A program made the translations under genes and the position numbers. Shown here one piece after another: positions 7,678-14,258 of a stretch of 21,225 nt of DNA. The notes under the pieces were generated by a model. It did not search any database, had not been told where the DNA came from, and saw only the letters and a program-made list of their open reading frames with translations. The DNA is from Firmicutes bacterium UBA3932 (GTDB lineage Bacteria > Bacillota > Clostridia > Peptostreptococcales > Anaerovoracaceae): positions 1-21,225 of the forward strand of contig DGEG01000060.1 in NCBI GenBank assembly GCA_002385825.1, read 5' to 3'. Within the stretch, counting starts at the first letter, position 1. Every line of letters begins with the position of its first letter.

Positions 7678-8363
7678 GCAGATACCTGTTGAAATTCGAA
7701 AAGGGCGGGCAGCTTCGTTACATCTCACATCTGGATCTCCTGCGTTTATTTAAGAGAACCTTTAAACGGTTGGGAGTCGAGCTCGTATATTCTCGCGGAT
7801 TTAACCCACATCCCAAAATAAGCTTGGCGCAACCTTTATCTCTCGGATATACCAGCGTAGGAGAATATTTGGAAATTGAAACACGGATTCCATATAATGA
7901 AGACTTTCTTGTTGCCTCCGTGAACAGCGCGCTGCCTTATGGAATAAAAGTGCTCGATTGTCGCCCGGTACCCGATTCAGTGAAAGCCGCCGCTTCCAGG
8001 GTGCGTTGGGCGGCCTATGAAATAGATTTGCCCGAAGAACGCCGGTTTCCCACCGAATCCCAATTGGAAGAATTTCTTAATCAGGATAGGATCCTGGTGA
8101 AGAAAGCTGTAAAAAAGAGGAAGGGTTTTAAAGAAATCAACATCCGGCCCATGGTCGATGAATTGAAGCTTGCCATGGACGACGATGGAAAGCAGAAACT
8201 TACCATGAAAATACATGCGGGAAGCGAATCGAACCTTAACCCTGAATTGCTTCTCGGACCGCTCTTTGAGTTTGCGGGAATCCCCCTTGAGAAGTACGAA
8301 CCTCGCATTAAAAGGTTGGAGTTGTACGATAAAAACGGTCAACCTCTCTATGCCGATCTATAA
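7674..8363 (+). CDS. DUF2344 radical SAM-associated protein (TIGR03936 family)
   Basis: A 229-residue protein starting SRYLLKFEKGGQLRYISHLDL, with RLGVELVYSRGFNPHPKISLAQPLSLGY, both hallmarks of the DUF2344 family (the second is quoted in two overlapping blocks: RLGVELVYSRGF and NPHPKISLAQPLSLGY). In some bacteria this domain is fused to the C-terminus of the preceding radical SAM protein. Here it is separate but coupled: the TTG start (7674-7676) overlaps the upstream TGA, and GGAGGG at 7662-7667 lies 6 nt before it. It probably acts with the radical SAM protein on the same unknown substrate, possibly RNA, given the ribosomal neighbourhood (inference). A terminator follows. Confidence 0.9.
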   Translation: MSRYLLKFEKGGQLRYISHLDLLRLFKRTFKRLGVELVYSRGFNPHPKISLAQPLSLGYTSVGEYLEIETRIPYNEDFLVASVNSALPYGIKVLDCRPVPDSVKAAASRVRWAAYEIDLPEERRFPTESQLEEFLNQDRILVKKAVKKRKGFKEINIRPMVDELKLAMDDDGKQKLTMKIHAGSESNLNPELLLGPLFEFAGIPLEKYEPRIKRLELYDKNGQPLYADL

Positions 8364-8399
8364 TTTTCATTTGAATCGAAAATTTTTATAACAGAAATT

Positions 8400-8440
8400 G
8401 GGAGCTCAGCTTGGGCTCCTATTTATTATTTTATTGTTTT
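8400..8440 (+). terminator. Terminator after DUF2344 gene
   Basis: GGAGCTC (8401-8407) pairs with GGGCTCC (8413-8419), seven pairs with one G-U, around a 5-nt loop. A T-rich tail follows to about 8440. It separates the spoIVF/radical SAM unit from comEA. Confidence 0.6.
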
Positions 8441-8469
8441 TTAAGCTAAGCATTTTTATTTAAAAGGCA

Positions 8470-8498
8470 TTGACATTTATTACCATTTATTGTATGAT
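8470..8498 (+). promoter_or_regulatory. SigA-type promoter of comEA
   Basis: A consensus TTGACA (8470-8475) is separated by exactly 17 bp from TATGAT (8493-8498). Initiation near 8505 would give a leader of about 25 nt to the comEA start. This is the best SigA match in the window, so comEA appears to be expressed in growing cells. Confidence 0.7.
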
Positions 8499-8528
8499 TA
8501 GTAAAATTAAAGAAGAGGGGGTGAGCCT

Positions 8529-9203
8529 TTGAAGTTCATGGTGAGCCGGAAGCTTCTTTACAAGGTTATAGCCGGCGTTCTTTTAATTTCAATTACATTT
8601 CTAATCTATACCGCCCGGCAAGGGGGAGAAGATGTAATTATACTTGAGCCGCCGGAGGATGAAAATGTAATTCAAGAAGTTGCTGAGGAACCGGAATCTG
8701 ATGTATTGCCTGTAGAAGAGAGATTTATAATCATCGATGTATCCGGGGAAGTGAAGAAGCCCTCCATCTGCAAACTTCCCGAAGGTGCCAGAGTATACGA
8801 AGCGGTAGAGGCGGCAGGCGGGTTAACGGAAAAGGCTGATACGAGAAACACCAACCTTGCGGCACCTTTAGCAGACGGGATGAAGCTCTATATTCCAAGT
8901 AAAAAAGATGTGGCCGAAGAACAAAAAAGAACTGGGGAAACTCCTGGAAGCCGGTATGTAAATGGCAATGTTGCGTTACAGGCCAATTCCTCTTCTGACG
9001 AAAAAAGTCAACTGATAAATATCAATACAGCCGGATCAGAAGAACTTCAAAAGCTTACGGGCGTGGGGCCGTCAACGGCTGCAAAGATTATTGCCTATAG
9101 GAACGAATATGGAAAATTTAAAAATATAGAAGAACTCATGAACGTTAGCGGCATCGGAGAAAAAACCTTCGCAAAGCTGAAAAATTCAATCACTGCGGAA
9201 TAA
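8529..9203 (+). CDS. comEA: ComEA-like membrane-anchored DNA-binding protein
   Basis: A 224-residue protein with an N-terminal membrane anchor (about 12-28), an acidic linker, an SLBB domain (about 67-123, IIIDVSGEVKKPSICKLPEG) and a C-terminal double helix-hairpin-helix (about 162-221, ININTAGSEELQKLTGVGP and FKNIEELMNVSGIGEKTF). ComEA is the double-stranded DNA receptor for uptake, acting outside the membrane. No comEC or comEB is next to it here, so competence is not shown. TTG 8529 is chosen because the SD GGGGGT (8517-8522) is 6 nt upstream; the in-frame ATG 8538 would be too far. A strong promoter precedes it. Confidence 0.9.
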   Translation: MKFMVSRKLLYKVIAGVLLISITFLIYTARQGGEDVIILEPPEDENVIQEVAEEPESDVLPVEERFIIIDVSGEVKKPSICKLPEGARVYEAVEAAGGLTEKADTRNTNLAAPLADGMKLYIPSKKDVAEEQKRTGETPGSRYVNGNVALQANSSSDEKSQLININTAGSEELQKLTGVGPSTAAKIIAYRNEYGKFKNIEELMNVSGIGEKTFAKLKNSITAE

Positions 9204-9227
9204 AAACACCATATATTGCCCACACTA
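9198..9227 (+). promoter_or_regulatory. Possible SigG-type promoter of bofC-spoIVB
   Basis: GAATA (9198-9202), 18 bp, then CACACTA (9221-9227) fits the SigG pattern GHATR-N18-CATNHTA with one mismatch. bofC and spoIVB are forespore genes in Bacillus. The start would fall near 9234, at the very edge of the SD (GAGGTGAG, 9233-9240), which weakens the case. Read-through from comEA is the alternative. Confidence 0.3.
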
Positions 9228-9243
9228 AATTTGAGGTGAGGCA

Positions 9244-9681
9244 ATGTTTAGCGAGCGAAAGAGTTTTTGGAAACGACGATGGTTTATCATAACGGTCATT
9301 GCGTTATTAGGAGTGGGTTACTGGTTCAGCCAGAGAGATAGTTTCTCTCCAGACCAAGAATTGCCTGAAGGTACTGAAGTCAACCAAAGTATAAATAGCG
9401 AGACCAACAGGACAAACGGAATTCGCCAGGACCCGGAAGATGCTGATCCTACGGCGCCCGATTCCGGCACATCTGAACCGGATACTTTTTATCTGATAAA
9501 AGAAATTAACGGAACAATCGAGATTTACTATTATGAAGGGGCAGGGGAGCCGGTCTTTGTAAAGACTGCAGATATAGCTTTCTCGTTGCTTAGCGAGAGG
9601 GATCAGGCTATGTTTTCCGAAGGAATTATCTTAGAAACGGAAGAAGAGTTGGATGAGCTTCTTCAGGACTTTGGGAGCTAA
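9244..9681 (+). CDS. BofC-like membrane-anchored protein
   Basis: A 145-residue protein with a basic N-terminus, one membrane segment (about 12-28) and a low-complexity polar linker (30-80) rich in Asp, Pro, Ser and Thr. The C-terminal domain (82-143) has the pattern of the BofC C-terminal domain: YLIKEINGTIEIYY, then FSEGIILETEEELDELLQDF. In Bacillus, BofC sits in the intermembrane space of the forespore and restrains SpoIVB. The spoIVB gene starts 3 nt after this stop, which strongly supports a functional link. The N-terminal BofC domain appears to be missing; only the anchor and the C-terminal domain are present. Family assignment is by pattern and context. Confidence 0.65.
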   Translation: MFSERKSFWKRRWFIITVIALLGVGYWFSQRDSFSPDQELPEGTEVNQSINSETNRTNGIRQDPEDADPTAPDSGTSEPDTFYLIKEINGTIEIYYYEGAGEPVFVKTADIAFSLLSERDQAMFSEGIILETEEELDELLQDFGS

Positions 9682-9684
9682 GGC

Positions 9685-10824
9685 ATGACGGAAAGAAACA
9701 TTACAAGACTTAGATTATTTTCGGTTCTTCTGCTAATTGTTTCGTTAATTCTCTTTACAGGTACAGGGCTGCTTTTCAACAGCATTCCTGACCAGATAAA
9801 GATTTTTGCCGATGAAACTAAGATTATAAACCTTCCTCTAAAGGAAGTAACGATAAAAGTTCTCCCCGAAACTAAAGTGATTCCGGGGGGCCAACCCGTC
9901 GGAGTAAGAATGGATGTAAAAGGGGTGCTCGTAGTAGGTCTGGAAGAGATTCAAACCGTGGACGGCGATAAGGTCAACCCAGGGCTGGAAGCTGGTCTTG
10001 AAATAGGGGACAGCATACTGGCCATCAACAACGAACCGGTGGACAGTCCGGAAGAGGTTAAAACCGTTGTCAATAAGCAAAAAGGCAAGGTGAGACTTAA
10101 GGTCCGCAGGCAGGGGGATATACTTTACATCAGGATCAGCCCCGTACAAGCCGCGGAGGACGGCTTATACAAGATCGGCGTCTGGGTAAGGGATAAGACG
10201 GCGGGTCTCGGCACCTTGACATTTTATGATCCTTATACGAAATCCTTCGGCGCTTTAGGTCATGCGATAACAGATCCCGACACCGGACATGTTCTTCCGG
10301 TAGAGAGAGGAGAACTGCTGAGCGCCAGCGTGGAATCTGTTAAACAAGGGACTGCAGGAATCCCCGGCGAAATACGCGGTATTTTTTATGAAGCTGATGA
10401 GCCCTTGGGAGATCTGAATCTCAATACGGAATACGGCATTTTCGGTTCCTTTTATAAAGAATTCACAAATCCCTTTTATTCGGAACCATTGCCAATAGGT
10501 TATCAGAATCAGGTGGAAGAGGGTCCTGCCTGGATACTTGCCACCGTAGACGGAAACAAGATTGAACGATATGAAATTTGTATTGACAAAGTCAATCATC
10601 AAACGAAACCGGGAACGAAGAGTATGGTTATAACCGTAACTGATCCAAGACTTTTAAAGAAGACCGGAGGCATAGTACAGGGCATGAGCGGAAGCCCCAT
10701 CATACAAAATGACAAAATAATCGGGGCAATAACCCATGTTTTCGTCAATGACCCCTTGAAAGGATACGGCATTTTTATCGAATGGATGCTGCAACAGACC
10801 GACCAATTGTCGAATATTAGCTAA
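9685..10824 (+). CDS. spoIVB: SpoIVB serine peptidase (S55) with PDZ domain
   Basis: A 379-residue forespore-secreted signalling protease. It has an N-terminal hydrophobic anchor (about 11-31), a PDZ domain (about 78-150, with GLEAGLEIGDSILAINNEPV) and an S55 peptidase domain. The likely catalytic residues are His193 in FGALGHAITD, Asp320 in TDPRLL and Ser335 in QGMSGSPIIQ. In Bacillus, SpoIVB is secreted from the forespore, cuts SpoIVFA and so releases SpoIVFB to activate SigK. Both partners are encoded about 4 kb upstream, and the probable inhibitor BofC-like gene is 3 nt upstream. The length is slightly below that of the Bacillus protein. spo0A follows, the conserved order in endospore formers. 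Confidence 0.96.
   Translation: MTERNITRLRLFSVLLLIVSLILFTGTGLLFNSIPDQIKIFADETKIINLPLKEVTIKVLPETKVIPGGQPVGVRMDVKGVLVVGLEEIQTVDGDKVNPGLEAGLEIGDSILAINNEPVDSPEEVKTVVNKQKGKVRLKVRRQGDILYIRISPVQAAEDGLYKIGVWVRDKTAGLGTLTFYDPYTKSFGALGHAITDPDTGHVLPVERGELLSASVESVKQGTAGIPGEIRGIFYEADEPLGDLNLNTEYGIFGSFYKEFTNPFYSEPLPIGYQNQVEEGPAWILATVDGNKIERYEICIDKVNHQTKPGTKSMVITVTDPRLLKKTGGIVQGMSGSPIIQNDKIIGAITHVFVNDPLKGYGIFIEWMLQQTDQLSNIS
10808..10814 (+). promoter_or_regulatory. Candidate 0A box upstream of spo0A
   Basis: TGTCGAA is an exact Spo0A recognition heptamer (TGNCGAA). It lies within the last codons of spoIVB, about 40 nt upstream of the likely spo0A -35 element. A heptamer is expected two or three times by chance on both strands of this window, so only its position makes it notable. 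Confidence 0.35.
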
Positions 10825-10853
10825 AAAGACAGAAAATTTGCAAAATATTTAAC

Positions 10854-10882
10854 TTGCAAAAATGTAAGAATTTTAATACTAT
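10854..10882 (+). promoter_or_regulatory. Likely vegetative promoter of spo0A
   Basis: TTGCAA (10854-10859), 17 bp, then TACTAT (10877-10882), a reasonable SigA promoter. The -35 lies in the second of two TTGCAAAA repeats (the first is at about 10838). I could not find a convincing SigH promoter (AGGAWWT with GAAT at the right distance) in the gap. Confidence 0.4.
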
Positions 10883-10981
10883 TAAAACAATTAAGGGGTA
10901 AATCTATAATTATTAAGCGCGAATTGTAATATCTTATAAAAAAAAGTATGTTCCCGTCATAGAAGAGAAGGAGGAAGTTTC

Positions 10982-11782
10982 ATGAGCAAAGTTAGAGTTG
11001 GAATCGCCGACGACAACAAGGACTTTTGCAATATCCTCGCTGACTTCTTGGAAAAACAACAAAATATTGAGGTGGTATTCAAGGCGAACGATGGAATGCA
11101 GACCGTTGATTCTGTGCTTAAAAACAAACCTGATGTATTGCTTTTAGACATGATTATGCCCTATCTGGATGGTCTTGGGATCCTTGAACGGTTGAACTCG
11201 ATGGAGCTCGACCCCATGCCAAAGGTAATAATGCTGTCGGCGGTGGGGCAGGAGAGCATCACCCAAAGAGCCATCAATCTGGGTGCCGAATATTATGTGG
11301 TTAAACCCTTTGACCTGGGCATTTTAGCAAAACGCATTCAGCAATTGACAGGCTCAGGTGAAGAAAACGCGCCCATAAACAAAAGCAATGTGATGAAATC
11401 CGTGCTAAAAGAGGAAGAAGGAAAGAAGAACGACCTGGAGATGGACATTACTAACATCATACACGAAGTGGGGGTTCCGGCCCATATTAAGGGTTATCAA
11501 TATCTGCGCGATGCCATCACTATGGTGGTAGACGACATGGATCTGTTGGGAGCCGTCACAAAAGAGCTGTATCCGGCCATTGCAAAAAGAAACAATACTA
11601 CTCCCAGCCGTGTAGAGAGAGCTATTCGCCATGCCATTGAAGTTGCCTGGAACCGCGGCAGGATTGAAACCATCAACAGCCTATTCGGCTATACGGTGCA
11701 CAACGATAAGGGTAAACCCACAAACAGTGAATTCATCGCAATTATTGCCGACAAACTCCGACTGGAAAGGAAAGCAAGTTAG
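10982..11782 (+). CDS. spo0A: Sporulation master regulator Spo0A
   Basis: A 266-residue response regulator that commits the cell to sporulation. The receiver domain (1-120) has the acidic pair Asp10-Asp11, phosphoacceptor Asp56 in LLLDMIMP, Ser86 in MLSAVGQE and Lys108 in VVKPFDL. A short linker leads to the Spo0A-specific DNA-binding domain (about 150-264), recognisable from ITNIIHEVGVPAHIKGYQYL and RVERAIRHAIEVAWNRG. The length is typical. AAGGAGGAAG at 10968-10977 precedes the ATG. It follows spoIVB, as in nearly all endospore formers. It has its own likely promoter, a candidate 0A box upstream and a strong terminator downstream, so it is probably monocistronic. Confidence 0.98.
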   Translation: MSKVRVGIADDNKDFCNILADFLEKQQNIEVVFKANDGMQTVDSVLKNKPDVLLLDMIMPYLDGLGILERLNSMELDPMPKVIMLSAVGQESITQRAINLGAEYYVVKPFDLGILAKRIQQLTGSGEENAPINKSNVMKSVLKEEEGKKNDLEMDITNIIHEVGVPAHIKGYQYLRDAITMVVDDMDLLGAVTKELYPAIAKRNNTTPSRVERAIRHAIEVAWNRGRIETINSLFGYTVHNDKGKPTNSEFIAIIADKLRLERKAS

Positions 11783-11830
11783 GAACAGGTTGAAATATAG
11801 GACTTATTCGGAGATTATAGAATATATTTG

Positions 11831-11865
11831 ACAGCGGAAAACAACAAATTTTCCGCTGTTTTTTT
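11831..11865 (+). terminator. Strong terminator after spo0A
   Basis: A perfect 11-bp stem, ACAGCGGAAAA (11831-11841) and its complement (11849-11859), has a 7-nt loop and a run of seven T. It is a textbook intrinsic terminator. Confidence 0.9.
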
Positions 11866-11918
11866 ATTATAATGAGCAGGAAAATGAGTCTTGTCCCAAA
11901 ATAATGAGGTGCGACGCT

Positions 11919-12371
11919 ATGAAGTATTATCTAAATGTATTTTTAATACCTTTTCTGTTAGTTATCTTTTTCACATTCTTTTCCGGATTTTCCGGGGCCT
12001 CGGATGCCATATTAGTGGAAGAGCTGCTGAAGGAGCGAACCGAGATTTTTCACAAGGTATATTTTCACGAAATCGATCCCGAAAGGGGAGAGGAGCTTCT
12101 CTATGAGATAGAGACCCAACCTCTGCTTGCTTCGGATATAAAAAGCCTTCGCGCCTTTGTCGATACGGATATGGATCCGGTTAAATCCATGCAGATTTTG
12201 GTGTTGGAGCAGATTTCGGGTCTTTACGGATACAAGTCATATAGGAGCGAAATTCTCTGGCATATGAAAGGTCCGGAAGGTGATTATATTCAATCCGTCG
12301 ATTACAATATAGTTCTTAAAAGAACCGGATCCGGTTACAAACTGTCTGAGTTTAATGCTATTAATCCTTAA
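11919..12371 (+). CDS. Predicted exported protein of unknown function
   Basis: A 150-residue protein that I do not recognise. A hydrophobic N-terminal segment (about 5-24, FLIPFLLVIFFTFFSGF) looks like a signal peptide or membrane anchor. No lipobox Cys is present. The rest is a mixed alpha/beta domain with many acidic residues. Its end (about 110-148) has alternating strands, including SEILWHMKGPEG and VDYNIVLKRTGSGYKL, reminiscent of small extracytoplasmic NTF2-like folds, but this is a guess. ATG 11919 is chosen because GAGGTG at 11906-11911 sits 7 nt upstream; the in-frame ATG 11904 has no SD. It lies after the spo0A terminator, and a TATAAT at 11868-11873 has no clear -35. Confidence 0.7.
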   Translation: MKYYLNVFLIPFLLVIFFTFFSGFSGASDAILVEELLKERTEIFHKVYFHEIDPERGEELLYEIETQPLLASDIKSLRAFVDTDMDPVKSMQILVLEQISGLYGYKSYRSEILWHMKGPEGDYIQSVDYNIVLKRTGSGYKLSEFNAINP

Positions 12372-12456
12372 ACATAAAGTCTCAAATAATTCATAATACA
12401 CGTGGTATACATAACACAGGCATATATCTTTTTTTATTCAAAGAGTAACATTTTGG

Positions 12457-12484
12457 TTTATCTTTCGTAAAAGAATGGTATAAT
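12457..12484 (+). promoter_or_regulatory. Possible promoter of iscS-iscU
   Basis: A perfect TATAAT (12479-12484) has only a poor -35 candidate, TTTATC (12457-12462, 16-bp spacer). A weak -35 would fit activator or repressor control, but I see no clear operator. No T-box or other leader structure was recognised in the 167-bp gap. Confidence 0.35.
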
Positions 12485-12538
12485 AATTTGGCATAACACG
12501 TATAAATCAACGTTACGACGCAACAAGGAGGTTGTAAT

Positions 12539-13738
12539 TTGAGAGAAGTATATCTGGATTATGCAGCTACCACACCGGTTAAACAGGAAGTTCTGGAAGA
12601 AATGCTGCCATATTTCACTGAAATGTATGGAAATCCCTCCAGTCTATATACAAAAGGCTTTGAGGCAAAAGAGGCTTTAATGCAGGCGAGATCAAGAGTA
12701 GCAAGCCTAATCGGAGCCAAGGAAAGAGAGATCTTTTTCACTTCCGGTGGTACGGAGGCAGATAACTGGGCGGTCATCGGAGCCGCAAAATCTCGAAAAT
12801 CGAAGGGAAATCATATCATCACTTCGAAAATCGAGCACCATGCTCTCCTACACACATGCGAATTTCTGGAGAAAGAGGGTTATGAGGTAACCTACCTGGA
12901 TGTAGACAAGGATGGCTTGATTTCACTGGAGCAATTGAAAAATGCCATTACTGACAAAACCATATTGATAAGCATTATGATGGCAAATAATGAAGTCGGA
13001 ACGATCCAGCCCATAAAAGAAATCGCTGCTATCGCTAAAGAGCATGGCATTCTGGTCCATACGGATGCGGTACAAGCGTTAGGAAACATCCCTATCGACG
13101 TGAAGGATCTGTGCGTGGACATGTTGTCCATATCTGCCCACAAGATTTACGGTCCTAAAGGGGTGGGTGCCCTTTACATCAGGAGAGGTCTTGTGATTAC
13201 AAATCTACTCCACGGCGGAGCCCAGGAGTATAGGAAACGATCCGGTACAGAAAACCTGCCGGGCATAGTGGGCTTTGGCAAGGCTTGCGAATTGGCTGAG
13301 AAAAGTCTCGAATCCCACATCAAAAAGATTACAGAGTTGCGAGATTATTTCCTTTCCGGGATCATGAGCAATATTCCGGATGTGGAGATTAACGGAAGCA
13401 TGGAACATCGCCTTCCCGGCAACCTGAACTTGGTCTTCAATTATATAGAGGGAGAGGCTATGTTGCTTTACATGGATCTCCGGGGGATTTATGCGTCAAC
13501 CGGATCCGCTTGTTCCTCTGCGAGCTTTACACCGTCCCATGTATTACAAGCTATGGGAGTACCGATAGAAAAGGCCTACAGCTCCATACGTTTCACCATA
13601 GGCGATTTTACCACTAAGGAAGACATCGATTATGCGGTAAAAGAAATTACGGAAATCGTAGAAAAACTGAGATCTTTCTCACCTTTTGATAAAGATCATG
13701 TCATGGAGACATCGCAAAAATGCAATTGTCAGGCTTAA
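12539..13738 (+). CDS. iscS: Cysteine desulfurase (IscS/NifS)
   Basis: A 399-residue PLP enzyme that converts cysteine to alanine and passes persulfide sulfur to Fe-S scaffolds. The start YLDYAATTPV, the cofactor Lys202 in SAHKIYGPKGVGA, HTDAVQALG, and the mobile-loop Cys325 in STGSACSS are all diagnostic of the IscS/NifS class. The C-terminal tail CNCQA adds two Cys. The start is TTG 12539, with AAGGAGGT at 12525-12532 placed 7 nt upstream; no nearby ATG gives the full conserved N-terminus. iscU follows 31 nt later, giving a minimal assembly pair. The iscR repressor gene often found upstream in Clostridia is not present. Confidence 0.97.
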   Translation: MREVYLDYAATTPVKQEVLEEMLPYFTEMYGNPSSLYTKGFEAKEALMQARSRVASLIGAKEREIFFTSGGTEADNWAVIGAAKSRKSKGNHIITSKIEHHALLHTCEFLEKEGYEVTYLDVDKDGLISLEQLKNAITDKTILISIMMANNEVGTIQPIKEIAAIAKEHGILVHTDAVQALGNIPIDVKDLCVDMLSISAHKIYGPKGVGALYIRRGLVITNLLHGGAQEYRKRSGTENLPGIVGFGKACELAEKSLESHIKKITELRDYFLSGIMSNIPDVEINGSMEHRLPGNLNLVFNYIEGEAMLLYMDLRGIYASTGSACSSASFTPSHVLQAMGVPIEKAYSSIRFTIGDFTTKEDIDYAVKEITEIVEKLRSFSPFDKDHVMETSQKCNCQA

Positions 13739-13769
13739 TTGTTCAATTAAGCGGGAAGGAGATATAGAG

Positions 13770-14243
13770 ATGAGCAATAAGAAAATGGGTATGTACAATG
13801 AAAAAGTCATGGAACATTTCACGAACCCTAAAAATGTTGGAGTCATCGAGGATGCCGACGCTGTAGGCACTTACGGCAGCCCCGTTTGCGGAGATATGAT
13901 GGAAATTTCTCTGAAAGTAGAAAATGATGTGATTGTAGATGCCAAGTTCAGAACTTTTGGCTGTGGTTCTGCAATCGCTTCCTCTAGTGTGGCTACGGAA
14001 ATGATCAAGGGTAAGACCTTAGAAGAAGCATTGAAGCTGACCAATCAGAACTTCGTAGACGAGCTCGGCGGACTTCCAGGGCCCAAAATACATTGTTCAG
14101 TTCTTGCTGAACAGGCTATTAAAAACGCCATTTATGTATATGCTAAAGAGCATGGCCTTGAGCTGGAAGGCTTGAAAGGTTTTGATCCTGACTCCGAATT
14201 CGAGCACGATGATGAGGAAGAAGAGGAGGAAGAGGATCTTTAA
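13770..14243 (+). CDS. iscU: Fe-S scaffold protein (IscU/NifU N-terminal type)
   Basis: A 157-residue scaffold on which Fe-S clusters are built with sulfur from IscS. The three cluster Cys are Cys40 (SPVCGD, with Asp42), Cys65 (FGCGSAIASS) and Cys109 (KIHCSVLAEQA). There is no separate C-terminal NifU domain. The chain ends in an unusual acidic run, residues 147-156, made only of Asp and Glu. AAGGAG at 13756-13761 supports ATG 13770; the longer in-frame start at 13686 lies inside iscS and has no SD. In many Clostridia the next gene is mnmA and then alaS. Here a convergent aldo/keto reductase takes that place, with 15 nt between the stops. Confidence 0.96.
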   Translation: MSNKKMGMYNEKVMEHFTNPKNVGVIEDADAVGTYGSPVCGDMMEISLKVENDVIVDAKFRTFGCGSAIASSSVATEMIKGKTLEEALKLTNQNFVDELGGLPGPKIHCSVLAEQAIKNAIYVYAKEHGLELEGLKGFDPDSEFEHDDEEEEEEEDL

Positions 14244-14258
14244 TATTTTTTACATCGG

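Noticed and set aside
10895..10935. AGGGGTAAA and GCGAAT as a SigH promoter for spo0A
   Set aside because: The spacing between the two elements is several bases too long for SigH, so a SigA-type promoter upstream is preferred.
11868..11873. TATAAT before the unknown exported gene
   Set aside because: The only good -35 (TTGACA at 11828-11833) is 34 bp away and lies in the spo0A terminator, so no promoter is called.
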